64,000 nucleotides of DNA from DASSQJ01 sp963773655 (GTDB taxonomy: Bacteria; Actinomycetota; Actinomycetes; Actinomycetales; Dermatophilaceae). Shown one piece after another: positions 44,139-53,629 of the stretch (position 1 is its first letter; each line of letters begins with the position of its first letter). The stretch spans positions 248,001-312,000 of the forward strand of contig CAVZBX010000005.1 in assembly GCA_963773655.1 (NCBI GenBank), given 5' to 3'. The notes under the pieces were generated by a model. The model saw only the letters and a program-made list of their open reading frames with translations, ran no database searches and was not told the origin of the DNA. The position numbers and the translations under genes are program-made.

Positions 44139-46558
44139 CCGGCCTCCCTCCACGGCCGTCCCGAGCAGACCAGGGTGGCCGCGACGTGCACGTCCGCCCG
44201 TTCCCCAGCCACCCCGATCGCCCGGGCCGGCGGGGTCCCGGCCCGCAGAGCACCGTGCAGCGCCGACATCGTCTCCGCCGTACGACGGTCGTCCGGGATC
44301 GGCCCGCACGGGGCCACCACGGCCCTGCTGCCGGCCGCCACCCAGGCGGTGGACAGCCCGAGCGCCGCGAGTCGCTCCTCCCCGGCAGCGTCGCCGGCGC
44401 GGCACGCGGCGGCGAGCACCACCGCCGGGGGGCCCGGCTGGGCAGCCACGGCCATCCCGGTCAGTCGGCGCCCGTAGGTCTCGTACGAGGACAGCAGGGG
44501 CGAGTCCGCGTCGTGGTGCCCGTGACAGACCAGGTGGAGAAGATCGCCCCCGACCCCCAAGACGTCGACGTCGGTCGCATGGGGCACGACCGTGACGTCG
44601 GGTACCGAGTCCCTGACGGCTGCCACCTCTGCGTCAGAAGAGAGCAGGCGTGGTCCCACTGCCACCGTGCTGCTTCGCGGCCGCTCGGCCCCACGGCTCG
44701 CGCGGGGGTCGACCACGACGGTCACCGCCCCGGAGAAGAGCGCGCTCCACGGCGCCGACGCGACCCCGCCCACGGGGAGGAAGTTCACGGACACAGCGTC
44801 CTCGAGCCACGGGAGGACGTCGACCACGGAGTCCCGGGAACGCGTCACGGCGCCGACGGCCACCGTGCTCGGGTCGTGGGCGGCCCGGGTGAGCAGCACC
44901 TGGTGGCGGCGAAGAGCGTCGAGGACGTCAGTCCGCGAGCCGGCGCTGAGCAGCTCGCTCGACCCGTCGGGCCGCAGACGGGCGGCTGCCAGGCGCTCGC
45001 CGTCATCGATGAGCACCAGGACCGGGTAGGGCTCGATGAGGGGGTCGTCCACCGGCTGGGAGGTCTCGGGGACATGACCCCTCCGGCCGACGAGATCACG
45101 CCAGGTCTCGACAGGCAGGTCTCCCGACGCCGCCGCCCTGGCGAGGTCCACCGGTGCGCTTGCCTTCGCCAAGGGGGCGAAGACGACGCGCTGGGCCGCA
45201 AGCGCCAGGTCGATGACGGCCCGGGCGTCACCGGCGCGCAGGGCGGCCTGCACTCCGAGGCGCAGGGCGTGCCGTTGACGGCTCACGACGCCGGACCGCA
45301 GGTCCAGCGGGGTGGTCAGGTCGACCGACCGACGGGTCCGGTCGAGGGTGAGGACGGCCTGCGCCGCGACCTCGGCGTCGCGCCCCTCACGGCCCAGTCG
45401 GAGCAGGGTGGCCACCTGCCGCCGGTGGTCCGCTCCGTCCAGCCTGCCCAGCCGATCGTAGGCACCCTCCACCTCGGAGGACCCGGCTCGACCGTGCTCG
45501 ACGACGAAGAGGTCGGCGTCGGCGGCGACGTCGTGGTTGCCGTCAGCGTGCGCGTTCCTCGCCACCTCGACCGCCTCCACCACCGACACGTCCGGCTCCG
45601 CGGTCAGCCTGCGGACCGCAACGACGTGTTCCCACCCGGTCCTGCCCTGCTGCGAGAAGAGCTCGACCGCGGCCGCGAAGGCTCTCCGCGCGAGGTCCCT
45701 CCGGCCTGATGCCGCGAAGGCACGGCCGAGGGCCACGAGGCTCTCGGCCCGCTCCGTGTCCGCGGCGGCGTGGTCCAGGGTGCGCAACGCCTCTACGGCG
45801 ACGGCTGCCGCCCTGCCCGTCGCCCCCAGCAGAAGGAGCGCCTCGGCCCGGTCGAGCGCGACCTCGGCGAACGGTTCGCCGACCTCGCGTAGCTCCTCCT
45901 CGGCAGCGGTGAACTGGTCGACCGCGGTGGCGAGGTCACCAGCCCGCAGCGCGGCGTATCCGAGGTTGTGCCTAGCCAGGGTGGCGAGCATGCCGAGGCC
46001 CAGGTCGCGATAGAGGGCGCGCGCCAGTCCGAACCGGGGGATGGCCCGTGCAGCATGACCCCGGTCCACGTCCACGAGTCCGAGGCTCGACTGTGCGTGG
46101 GCCTCGCCCAGCTCGTCGTCGTACGCCCGGAAGCTCGCCAGCGCCTCGGTGAAGCCGCGCTCCGCACGGTCGAGGTCACCGCGCCGGTTTGCGACCACGG
46201 CTCGCTGGAAGGCGACCCGGGCACCCACGGGGCCCTCCGTGGACGCCGCGGCGAGGATCTCATCGGCAGTGTCCAGCCGGCCGGCCAGTACGAGGGTGCC
46301 TGCGAGCGTCAGCGAGATGGCCGTGTGGTCCTGCTCGTCGCAGGCCGCCAGCGCCAGCCCCAACCACTCGGCTGCCTCGTCGAGCTCACGGAGGTGACGA
46401 AGGGCGAGCCCACCGGCCCAGTAGACGACGGCGTCCACAGGGGTGGGAGGTCCCTCCAGGGCGTTCACGTGTGCTCGAGCCTCACCGAGCACAGAGGCGG
46501 GCTCACCGTCGGCTCGCTCAACCAGTCGGCGAGCCGCGGCCATGTCGAGCACCGGCAC
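44135..46558 (-). CDS. TPR-CHAT domain (caspase-like) protease
   Basis: 807 residues. About residues 30-330 are tandem TPR-like helical hairpins (AGDLATAVDQFTAAEEEL, ARHNLGYAALRAG). The C-terminal CHAT domain (about 560-807) carries both catalytic residues: His679 in HLVCHGHHD and Cys719 in VVLAAACRAGD. CHAT peptidases are relatives of caspases and separase; in known systems (for example the type III-E Craspase) TPR-CHAT proteins cut a partner protein that can include an anti-sigma/sigma pair. Here the next gene is a sigma factor, coupled by ATGA. GTG 46558 chosen; ATG 46543 possible. No signal peptide. Confidence 0.88.
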   Translation of the reverse strand: MPVLDMAAARRLVERADGEPASVLGEARAHVNALEGPPTPVDAVVYWAGGLALRHLRELDEAAEWLGLALAACDEQDHTAISLTLAGTLVLAGRLDTADEILAAASTEGPVGARVAFQRAVVANRRGDLDRAERGFTEALASFRAYDDELGEAHAQSSLGLVDVDRGHAARAIPRFGLARALYRDLGLGMLATLARHNLGYAALRAGDLATAVDQFTAAEEELREVGEPFAEVALDRAEALLLLGATGRAAAVAVEALRTLDHAAADTERAESLVALGRAFAASGRRDLARRAFAAAVELFSQQGRTGWEHVVAVRRLTAEPDVSVVEAVEVARNAHADGNHDVAADADLFVVEHGRAGSSEVEGAYDRLGRLDGADHRRQVATLLRLGREGRDAEVAAQAVLTLDRTRRSVDLTTPLDLRSGVVSRQRHALRLGVQAALRAGDARAVIDLALAAQRVVFAPLAKASAPVDLARAAASGDLPVETWRDLVGRRGHVPETSQPVDDPLIEPYPVLVLIDDGERLAAARLRPDGSSELLSAGSRTDVLDALRRHQVLLTRAAHDPSTVAVGAVTRSRDSVVDVLPWLEDAVSVNFLPVGGVASAPWSALFSGAVTVVVDPRASRGAERPRSSTVAVGPRLLSSDAEVAAVRDSVPDVTVVPHATDVDVLGVGGDLLHLVCHGHHDADSPLLSSYETYGRRLTGMAVAAQPGPPAVVLAAACRAGDAAGEERLAALGLSTAWVAAGSRAVVAPCGPIPDDRRTAETMSALHGALRAGTPPARAIGVAGERADVHVAATLVCSGRPWREAG

Positions 46559-46572
46559 AGCGTCGATCTTTC

Positions 46573-46578
46573 AACCTA
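46573..46578 (-). promoter_or_regulatory. Candidate -10 of the CHAT/sigma operon
   Basis: TAGGTT on the minus strand, 14 nt before GTG 46558, in the 161-nt divergent region 46559-46719. Nothing equally clear is seen for the plus-strand gene, which may need an alternative sigma factor. Confidence 0.35.
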
Positions 46579-46719
46579 GCACGCCGGTGCTCCGCCCCTC
46601 CCGCCTCAGCGGGGCCCCGCGTATCAGGCCGTACCACCACCACGTCTCCCGATCGTCAGCGGCCACCAGGACGCCGACGCACCCGACAAGGGAACCACCC
46701 GAGTCCTGAGGAGACAACC

Positions 46720-47037
46720 ATGAGTACCGCCACCACCCCGACCACAAGGCGCTCGACCGGACGAGTCCGGTCGACACGCCGGCTGCCGCTGCGCGTCCTC
46801 GCCGCGAGCACGGGCGCGGCCCTGCTGCTCCCGGTCGCGCCACTGCTCGCGCTCGCCCGGCCGGACCCCGGGAGCCCCGCCCCCCGGTCGTCCCAGCAGA
46901 CGGTCCGCGGCCTCGACGTCGACACCACCGCGCAGCCCTCCTGCCCGCTGCGGCGGGTCGGTGCCCAGCTCGTGCGGTGCGACGACCTCACCGGAAACGG
47001 CGTCACCGCGCCCACCACCACCCCCGAGCGGCGCTGA
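46720..47037 (+). CDS. Small secreted protein, unknown
   Basis: 105 residues. A twin-arginine-rich N-terminus (TTRRSTGRVRSTRRLPLRV) is followed by a hydrophobic stretch (LAASTGAALLLPVAPLLALA) and a probable cleavage site near ARPDPG. The mature part is about 55 residues, with one Cys pair (PSCPLRRVGAQLVRC) and Thr/Pro-rich ends. GAGGAG ribosome site 5 nt upstream. Divergent from the CHAT operon and 28 nt before the next secreted-protein gene. Confidence 0.65.
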   Translation: MSTATTPTTRRSTGRVRSTRRLPLRVLAASTGAALLLPVAPLLALARPDPGSPAPRSSQQTVRGLDVDTTAQPSCPLRRVGAQLVRCDDLTGNGVTAPTTTPERR

Positions 47038-47065
47038 GAAGCCGCCGCGTGGAGAAGGAGTCATC

Positions 47066-47497
<432 letters not shown>

Positions 47498-47559
47498 CCG
47501 GCTGCGCGACCGCCCTCAGCGCCGCGTCACCGCGGTGGAGCGCCACGAACCCGAGCCAG

Positions 47560-47595
47560 ATCGGGAGGGTCGTCACACCTGACGACCCTCCCGAT
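47560..47595 (+). terminator. Terminator after the secreted-protein genes
   Basis: Perfect 15-bp stem (47560-47574 with 47581-47595), 6-nt loop, 63 nt after the stop. No long T-run, but the strongest hairpin in the neighbourhood. Confidence 0.65.
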
Positions 47596-47713
47596 GGTCG
47601 TGTTCGACGTGGTCCTCACTCTCGTGCCGGACGTCGTCGTGGCCGGCCGGCGCGGGGCGTAGGTTGAGCGTCAGCGGCGGTCGCCGTGACCACAGCCCCC
47701 AGGGAGGAACGCG

Positions 47714-48295
47714 ATGAGGAGCCGGTTCGCCCGCCTGGTGCTCCGCCTCTCGGGCTGGACGGCGGTGGGAGAGGTCCCGCGCACGGGCATCCTCGTCGGC
47801 GCCCCCCACACGTCGAACTGGGACTTCGTCATGATGCTGCTCGTCATGTGGCGCGGCGGGGTGACTCCTCGCGTGCTCATGAAGCAGGAGCTCTTCCGGG
47901 GCCCGCTCGCCTGGCTGCTCCCCCGGCTCGGCGGCATCAAGCTGGACCGCGCCAACCCCGGTGCGGTCGTGCGCGAGCTGGTCGACGAGGCACGCAGCGG
48001 CGAGCCGTTCCTCCTCATCCTCGCCGCGGAGGGCACCCGGGGGAAGGGCGAGTACTGGAAGTCGGGGTTCTGGCGCATCGCCCGGTCGACCGGGCTGCCG
48101 ATCGCCCTGGCCTTCATCGACGGGCCCACCCGCACCACCGGGTTCGGGCCGACGTTCACGGCGACGCCCGACGTCGTCGCCGACATGGACCTGGTCCGCG
48201 AGTTCTACCGCGACAAGCGGGGCATCCACCCCGAGCGGCGCACCGAGCCGCGGCTGCGCGAGGAGGACGCAGGGCCCCCGACGCCGGCGACGTGA
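47714..48295 (+). CDS. 1-acyl-glycerol-phosphate acyltransferase family protein
   Basis: 193 residues. PlsC-like motifs PHTSNWDFVMML (block I, modified HX4D: the His and Asp are spaced H-TSNW-D) and AEGTRGKGEYWKSGF (block III EGTR), with GLPIALAFIDGPTRTTG as block IV. Probably acylates a lysophospholipid or glycolipid at the membrane. ATG preceded by AGGGAGG. Its last 91 nt overlap the convergent HTH gene. Confidence 0.85.
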   Translation: MRSRFARLVLRLSGWTAVGEVPRTGILVGAPHTSNWDFVMMLLVMWRGGVTPRVLMKQELFRGPLAWLLPRLGGIKLDRANPGAVVRELVDEARSGEPFLLILAAEGTRGKGEYWKSGFWRIARSTGLPIALAFIDGPTRTTGFGPTFTATPDVVADMDLVREFYRDKRGIHPERRTEPRLREEDAGPPTPAT

Positions 48296-48702
48296 CCGGC
48301 GCGCCCGTCCCCGACCTTCTCCGTGATGGCCCGACCCTCGACAGCCTTCTCCACGTCGAGTTCGTCGAGCATCCGCTCGACATGACCGAACTTGCGCCGC
48401 GCGCCCTCGGCAGTCATGTCGAGGAAGACGCCGAGGTCATCCCACGACTCACCCTGACGCCGAAGCTCCCGGACGGCATGCATCTCCAGGGCATCGACCA
48501 TGGCCCGCACGTGAGGCGCCGCCAGCAGGGCCACCACGGGCTCCGAATCGACCCGCCACTCCAGGCGGCAGTACTCGGCCCGCAGATCAGTGGCCAGCAC
48601 GCGGATGCCGAAGTTCTCGTCCCTCCACGCCTCACGCGCCTGAAGCGCCGTCCGCCGCCGTTCCTGCCGACGAGCCCGCTTCCGGGTTGCTGCCGTAGCC
48701 AT
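48205..48702 (-). CDS. Helix-turn-helix protein, hypothetical
   Basis: 165 residues. Basic N-terminus (ATRKRARRQERRRTALQAREAWRDE), then VDALEMHAVRELRRQGESWDDLGVFLDMTAEGARRKFGHVERML, which reads like a sigma-region-4-type helix-turn-helix (helix WDDLGVFLDM, turn TAEG, helix ARRKFG). The last ~30 residues overlap the acyltransferase gene and are Arg/Ser-rich. Probably a DNA-binding protein; target unknown. Confidence 0.6.
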   Translation of the reverse strand: MATAATRKRARRQERRRTALQAREAWRDENFGIRVLATDLRAEYCRLEWRVDSEPVVALLAAPHVRAMVDALEMHAVRELRRQGESWDDLGVFLDMTAEGARRKFGHVERMLDELDVEKAVEGRAITEKVGDGRAGHVAGVGGPASSSRSRGSVRRSGWMPRLSR

Positions 48703-49054
48703 GAGGTCGAGTGAACCAACCCCCTGTCGCCATCCGCCATACCCCCGTCCGGGAAACTTGCGCGCCGAGGGACCCACCCGGAGGGCGCCGACCGTGCCCG
48801 GCCCCGTCATGCGAGCTCCCGGTGGTGCCAGTGGCCCGACCTGCGGCGGGACCGCAGGAACGGGGCGAGGGCACCGGGTCCTTCGGGTGCCGGCTCGCCC
48901 CCACGTGGGCGCAGTGACGCGGCTCCGCCCGGCCGCCGCCCCGTGCATCGTCCCGGTGTCCGTCGACAGCGCGCGCACGACCGTCGGTCAGGACGGCCCA
49001 TCGTGCTCGTCACAGGCGGTCGACGAGTCGGCCACGCAGGAGGACCATGGGGGG
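48703..49054. other. 352-nt intergenic region, no gene seen
   Basis: Between divergent genes at 48702 and 49055. Frames crossing it are Pro/Arg/Gly-rich and look non-coding. It should hold promoters for both genes; AGGAGG at 49038-49043 is the ribosome site of the downstream gene. No terminator or structured RNA recognised. Confidence 0.4.
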
Positions 49055-49549
49055 GTGACCCAGACGCTGTCGTGGGAGGTCGTCCCGGTCGAGAAGCCCG
49101 ACGACCTCAACGTCGTCATCGGTCAGGCGCACTTCATCAAGACGGTCGACGACCTGCACGAGACCCTCGCCGGCGTCAGTCCGACCCTGCGCTTCGGCGT
49201 CGGCTTCTGCGAGGCGTCCGGGCCGAGGCTGGTGCGGCGGTCCGGCAACGACCCCGAGCTCGTCGAGCTGGCCACCCGCAATGCGCGGGCGATCGGTGCC
49301 GGGCACAGCTTCGTCATCCTGCTCCGCGACGGGTTCCCGCTCAACGTCCTCAACCCGGTGCGGGCGGTGCCCGAGGTGTGCGGCATCTTCTGCGCGACCG
49401 CGAACCCCGTCGACGTCGTCGTCGCGGTCACCGGCCGGGGCCGCGGCATCGTCGGGGTGATCGACGGGGAGCCTCCGCTGGGCGTGGAGACCGAGCCCGA
49501 CGTCGCCGACCGCCGCGAGCTGCTGCGGGCCATCGGCTACAAGCTCTAG
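49055..49549 (+). CDS. Adenosine-specific kinase-like protein (DUF355 family)
   Basis: 164 residues, nearly all covered by the family: WEVVPVEKPDDLNVVIGQAHFIKTVDDLHE, RFGVGFCEASGPRLVR, NARAIGAGHSFVILLRDGFPLNVLN, EVCGIFCATANPVDVVVA and GRGRGIVGVIDG. Described in archaea and some bacteria as adenosine-specific or adenosine-binding; real activity uncertain. The frame is open far upstream; GTG 49055 follows AGGAGG and gives the family start. Confidence 0.82.
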   Translation: MTQTLSWEVVPVEKPDDLNVVIGQAHFIKTVDDLHETLAGVSPTLRFGVGFCEASGPRLVRRSGNDPELVELATRNARAIGAGHSFVILLRDGFPLNVLNPVRAVPEVCGIFCATANPVDVVVAVTGRGRGIVGVIDGEPPLGVETEPDVADRRELLRAIGYKL

Positions 49550-49688
49550 GTCCGCGGGCACCACGGCGGGCACCACGGCCCTGCGGGCCGGACAGCCGGG
49601 CACCGGTCGGTCGAGATGGTGGCGCGCGCGGGGGGTCGCGGACAAGGATGGGCGCAGCCCGTCACCTCCGCCGGAACCAGGAGCCCCG

Positions 49689-51179
49689 ATGACCAACCTC
49701 GCGACCAACCTCGTCAGCACCGCGACGTCGACCCCCGAGCACCCCGCGCTGCGGGTGAACGGCCAGGGCGTCACCTACCAGCAGCTGCACGGCCTGGCCG
49801 CCAAGGTGGCCGGCACCCTGCGCGCCAACGGTGTCGAGCCCGGGGACCGGGTGGCGGTGATCCTGCCCAACGTGCCCGCGTTCCCGGTCGTCTACTGGGG
49901 CATCCTGCTCGCCGGGGGCATCGTGGTCCCGATGAACCCGCTGCTCAAGGCCGGGGAGATCGACTACTTCTTCACCGACTCCGGCGCGCAGTTCGCGTTC
50001 GTCTGGCCCGACTTCGTCGCCGAGGCCACCAAGGGTGCCGAGCGGTCCGGCACGCGGATCGTCGAGTGCGGCCCGATGGGCCCGATCGACTTCGCCGGTG
50101 GCGACCCGATCGCGGAGCCGGTCGAGCGAGCCGACGACGACACGGCGATCATCCTCTACACCTCGGGCACCACCGGCCGTCCGAAGGGTGCCGAGCTGAC
50201 CCACAGCAACGTCCACCTCAACGCGCTCCGCTCGGCGACGGTGATCCAGGAGATCCGCGCCGACGACGTCGTCATGGGGTGCCTGCCGCTCTTCCACGTC
50301 TTCGGGCTCGTCGTCGGCCTCAACGCCGCCACCATCGCCGGCGCCTCGCTCGCCCTCATCCCCCGATTCGACCCCGAGGCCGCGATCGAGGTCATCGAGA
50401 AGGAGCGGGTCACCGTCATGCAGGGCGTGCCGACGATGTACGCCGCCATCCTCCACCACCCGCGCAGCGACGGGATGGACGCCTCGAGCCTGCGCACCTG
50501 CGTCTCCGGCGGCTCCGCGATGCCGCTCGAGGTGATGCGCTCCTTCGAGGACAAGTTCGACGCCGTCATCCTCGAGGGGTACGGCCTGTCCGAGACCTCT
50601 CCGGTCGCGTCCTTCAACATGCTCGACCGCGAGCGCAAGCCGGGGACGATCGGCGTCGCCATCCCCGGGTGCGAGATGCGCTGCGTCGACGAGGACGGGA
50701 ACGAGGTGCCGGTCGGCGAGGTCGGCGAGATCGCGATCCGCGGCGACAACGTGATGAAGGGCTACTGGAACAAGCCGGAGGAGACCGCCGCGGCCATCCC
50801 CGACGGCTGGTTCCGCACCGGCGACCTCGCGACGATGGACGAGGAGGGCTACTTCACGATCGTGGACCGCAAGAAGGACATGATCCTGCGCGGCGGCATG
50901 AACGTGTACCCCCGGGAGGTCGAGGAGGTCATCCACCAGCACCCGGACGTCGTCGAGGTGGCCGTGGTCGGCATGCCCGACGGCCTGCTCGGCGAGCAGG
51001 TGGGGGCCGCGGTGGCGCTGCGCGAAGGGTCGACGACCACCCCGGAGGACGTCATCGCCTTCGCCAAGGAGCGGATCGCCGCCTACAAGTACCCGCGGAA
51101 GGTCTGGGTCGTCGACGCGCTGCCCAAGGGCCCGACCGGCAAGATCCTCCGCCGCGAGGTGCACGCTCCGGCAGAGTAG
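49689..51179 (+). CDS. Long-chain acyl-CoA ligase (AMP-binding enzyme)
   Basis: 496 residues, ANL superfamily: P-loop YTSGTTGRPKGAELTHSN (near 155), GYGLSETSPV, WFRTGDLATMDEEGYF, RKKDMILRGGMNVYPREVEEV, and the C-terminal catalytic Lys in PKGPTGKILRREV. Activates a fatty acid with ATP and CoA. Good AGGAG site. It lies 4 nt before the next gene. It could feed the acyl reductase pair at 57-60 kb, but that is only proximity. Confidence 0.9.
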   Translation: MTNLATNLVSTATSTPEHPALRVNGQGVTYQQLHGLAAKVAGTLRANGVEPGDRVAVILPNVPAFPVVYWGILLAGGIVVPMNPLLKAGEIDYFFTDSGAQFAFVWPDFVAEATKGAERSGTRIVECGPMGPIDFAGGDPIAEPVERADDDTAIILYTSGTTGRPKGAELTHSNVHLNALRSATVIQEIRADDVVMGCLPLFHVFGLVVGLNAATIAGASLALIPRFDPEAAIEVIEKERVTVMQGVPTMYAAILHHPRSDGMDASSLRTCVSGGSAMPLEVMRSFEDKFDAVILEGYGLSETSPVASFNMLDRERKPGTIGVAIPGCEMRCVDEDGNEVPVGEVGEIAIRGDNVMKGYWNKPEETAAAIPDGWFRTGDLATMDEEGYFTIVDRKKDMILRGGMNVYPREVEEVIHQHPDVVEVAVVGMPDGLLGEQVGAAVALREGSTTTPEDVIAFAKERIAAYKYPRKVWVVDALPKGPTGKILRREVHAPAE

Positions 51180-51183
51180 GCCC

Positions 51184-51702
51184 GTGACCCCGGACCACCC
51201 CACCGACCCCGTCCCCGGCGACCACCCGGAGGCCCTGGTCGGGACGCCCGCCGAGGGCCCGGCCCCGGGGACCGGGGCGCGGCGTCCCCTGCCGGAGGCC
51301 GTCGTCCGGCGCGCGGACCGGTGGCGGGTCGTCGGCATCGCCCTCGCGCTGCTCTGGGTGGTGCTGCTCCTCGCCCTCGTCGGCTTCTGGGTCCGGGTCA
51401 CCTGGTACCCCCGGCCCGACGACGAGGTCCGCGGCCTCGTGCCCGTCATCCTCGCCCCGGCCGCCGTGGTGAGCGCGCTCCTCGCCGGCTGGGCGGTCGC
51501 AGCGGCGTGGCGGCTGTACCGGCGGCGGCGCTCGGGCTGGGACGCGCCGATCGTCCTCGGTGCGCTCGCCGTGGCGGTCGCGGGCTACTCCCTCGTGCCG
51601 TCGACGACGATCGTCCCGGAGATGCCGTGGCTCGGGGTGCTCGGACTGGGCTCCGCCGTCGCCGGGGTCCTCGGCGAGCGGGAGTGGCGCCGGCTCGGCT
51701 GA
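51184..51702 (+). CDS. Membrane protein, hypothetical
   Basis: 172 residues: a Pro/Gly-rich cytosolic N-terminus (1-45), then about four helices (VVGIALALLWVVLLLALVGFW, LVPVILAPAAVVSALLAGWAVA, APIVLGALAVAVAGYSLV, WLGVLGLGSAVAGVLG). No family recognised. GTG start 4 nt after the acyl-CoA ligase stop, so probably co-transcribed. Its end overlaps the convergent EamA gene by 118 nt. Confidence 0.65.
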   Translation: MTPDHPTDPVPGDHPEALVGTPAEGPAPGTGARRPLPEAVVRRADRWRVVGIALALLWVVLLLALVGFWVRVTWYPRPDDEVRGLVPVILAPAAVVSALLAGWAVAAAWRLYRRRRSGWDAPIVLGALAVAVAGYSLVPSTTIVPEMPWLGVLGLGSAVAGVLGEREWRRLG

Positions 51703-52625
51703 CGCCCCGGACGCGCCGGCCGGTTGACGACGACCGCCGCGGTGAGCACCACGGCGAAGCCGACCAGCTGCGCCGGCCCGAGGTGCTCGCCGAGCACGAG
51801 GACGCCGAGCAGCACCGACACGACCGGGATGAGGTAGGTGATCGTCGACGCGACGACCGGCCCGGCCCCCCGCACGACGTCGAACTGGAGGGTGTACGCG
51901 AAGCCCGTACCGACCACGCCCAGGACGAGCACCGCGACCAGCGGCAGCCACGGCTGCGCACCGGAGGTGGGCAGGTCGTAGGTCCACACCGCCCGCGACT
52001 GCACCAGGCCGTGGACGAGCGCGAGCGGCACCATGAGCACCAGGCCCGCGAGCAGGGTGGCCGCCGGCTGCGAGAGGCCGCCGAGGTCGGCCGACGCGAG
52101 GAAGCGCCGGTTGTACGTCCAGCCGACGCCGTAGCAGGCCCCGCCCGCGAGGGCCATGGCGAAGCCGACGAGGTCCGGGCGGTCGGTGGCGGTCCACGGC
52201 TGCATGATGGTGACGACGCCGACGAACCCGATGCCGATCGCCGCCAGCCGCCGTCCGGTGGCACGCTCCCCCGGCAGCATCACGAGGACGGCGAGGACGG
52301 TGGCGATGGGGGTCGTCGCGTTGCCGATGCCGGCGAGCGCGGAGCTGACTCGCGTCTCGGCGAGCGCGAAGAGGGTGAAGGGCAGGGTGGCCAGGAGGAA
52401 CCCGGTGACGAGCAGGTGGCCCCAGACGCGGCGGGCGACGGGCAGCCGACCACCGCGGAGATGGAGCAGCGCGGTGACGACGAGCGCACCGCTGAGGATC
52501 CGCAGGGCGGCGATCTGCACGGGGTCGAGCGACTCCAGCCCGACCTTCATGAGCAGGAAGCTGGACCCCCACACCAGGACGATGCCGACGTACTTGACCT
52601 GCCAGGGGACGCGGGGCTGCGTCAC
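51585..52625 (-). CDS. EamA/DMT-family transporter
   Basis: 346 residues, ten predicted helices in two five-helix EamA repeats (YVGIVLVWGSSFLLMKVGLESLDPVQIAALR; LVAVLVLGVVGTGFAYTLQFDVVRGAGPVVASTITYLIPVVSVLLGVLVLGE). Probable metabolite exporter. The C-terminal ~45 residues beyond the last helix are Arg/Ser/Pro-rich and overlap the opposing gene. GTG start overlaps the stop of the MetE-like gene (GTGA). Confidence 0.87.
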   Translation of the reverse strand: MTQPRVPWQVKYVGIVLVWGSSFLLMKVGLESLDPVQIAALRILSGALVVTALLHLRGGRLPVARRVWGHLLVTGFLLATLPFTLFALAETRVSSALAGIGNATTPIATVLAVLVMLPGERATGRRLAAIGIGFVGVVTIMQPWTATDRPDLVGFAMALAGGACYGVGWTYNRRFLASADLGGLSQPAATLLAGLVLMVPLALVHGLVQSRAVWTYDLPTSGAQPWLPLVAVLVLGVVGTGFAYTLQFDVVRGAGPVVASTITYLIPVVSVLLGVLVLGEHLGPAQLVGFAVVLTAAVVVNRPARPGRQPSRRHSRSPRTPATAEPSPSTPSHGISGTIVVDGTRE

Positions 52626-53629
52626 GGGACCTCCTCGATGAGCCGGCGCGCGGTGTCGAGCGCCGCCCGTTGAACGCGCCGGGCCCCCTCCGCTGTGAGC
52701 CCGGCGAGCCCGCAGGTCGGGGTGACGACGACCGCCGCGAGCGCGGCGGCCCCGAGACCTGCTCGCTCCAGCCCGTCCAGGAGGGTGCGGCGGGCGGCCT
52801 CGTCCGAGGTGGACCCGTCGGTCGCCAGCACCCCGGCGTGCAGCCCGGTCCCCGCCTCCAGCGTGGCGGCCGCCGACTCCCACCGGGCGGGGGACGCTGC
52901 CGTGAGGTCGATGGCGAGCGCACCGGCCCCGGTGCCCCGCAGCAACGGGAGCGGGGCGCGCGGGTGGCAGCAGTGGAGCACGGTCGGCCCGTCGTGGACG
53001 GCGAGCACGGCACGCAGCCCGTCGACGACGACCTGCGGGTCCACGGCCCGGACGCGGTCGTAGCCGGAGGACGTGGGCAGCGACCCCTCGAGCACGGCCG
53101 GGAGGGAGGGCTCGTCGACCTGGAGGACCACCTCCGCCCCCGGCACCAGGCGCCGCACGTCCGCGACGAACCCGGCCGTCCCCTCGGCCAGCGACGCGAC
53201 GAGGTCGGCCGTGGCGCCGGGGTCGCCGAGGACCCGCTCGCCGCGGGTGAGCCGCAGGTCCCCGGCGAGCATCCAGGGGCCGCCGACCTGCACCTGGAGC
53301 GGGCCCGCGTACCCCTCGTAGGCCTCGGCGAGCTCGTCGAGGTCCTCGCGCCGGAGCGCGGCGGTCCGCTCGGCGTCGCGTCCCGGTCGGTCGACCAGCC
53401 GCCACCCGCTCGGCTGGAGGTCGACCGGCAAGTCCACGAGCATCCCGGCGGCGCGACCGACCAGGTCGGCCCCGGGGCCGCGGCCGGGCGTCTCCGGCAG
53501 GTAGGGCAGCCCCAGCCCGTCGCCGTCGAGCAGCAGGTCGCGCACGGTGCGCACGGCCTCCCGTGGCGACGTGCCGGGCCACGAGCCGACGCCACCGGCG
53601 CGCACGCCGGCCGGCCGGTCGGCGCTCAC
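52622..53629 (-). CDS. Cobalamin-independent methionine synthase-like (MetE C-terminal domain) protein
   Basis: 335 residues, equal to the catalytic half of MetE. Zinc ligands look present: HCxxxH-type LHCCHP (His/Cys), and Cys in VVVTPTCGLAGLT; QVDEPSLPAVLEG and GGVGSWPGTSPREA are also family features. Stand-alone MetE-C proteins may use methyl donors other than folate or act elsewhere; substrate unknown. GTG start overlaps the upstream stop, its stop overlaps EamA: three coupled genes. Confidence 0.85.
   Translation of the reverse strand: MSADRPAGVRAGGVGSWPGTSPREAVRTVRDLLLDGDGLGLPYLPETPGRGPGADLVGRAAGMLVDLPVDLQPSGWRLVDRPGRDAERTAALRREDLDELAEAYEGYAGPLQVQVGGPWMLAGDLRLTRGERVLGDPGATADLVASLAEGTAGFVADVRRLVPGAEVVLQVDEPSLPAVLEGSLPTSSGYDRVRAVDPQVVVDGLRAVLAVHDGPTVLHCCHPRAPLPLLRGTGAGALAIDLTAASPARWESAAATLEAGTGLHAGVLATDGSTSDEAARRTLLDGLERAGLGAAALAAVVVTPTCGLAGLTAEGARRVQRAALDTARRLIEEVP

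Noticed and set aside
44135..46558. CHAT protein as part of a type III-E CRISPR (Craspase) system
   Set aside because: No gRAMP effector, array or other cas genes in the window.
47598..48229. Minus-strand frame with His/Asp-rich protein opposite the acyltransferase
   Set aside because: No domain; the opposite strand has clear acyltransferase motifs.
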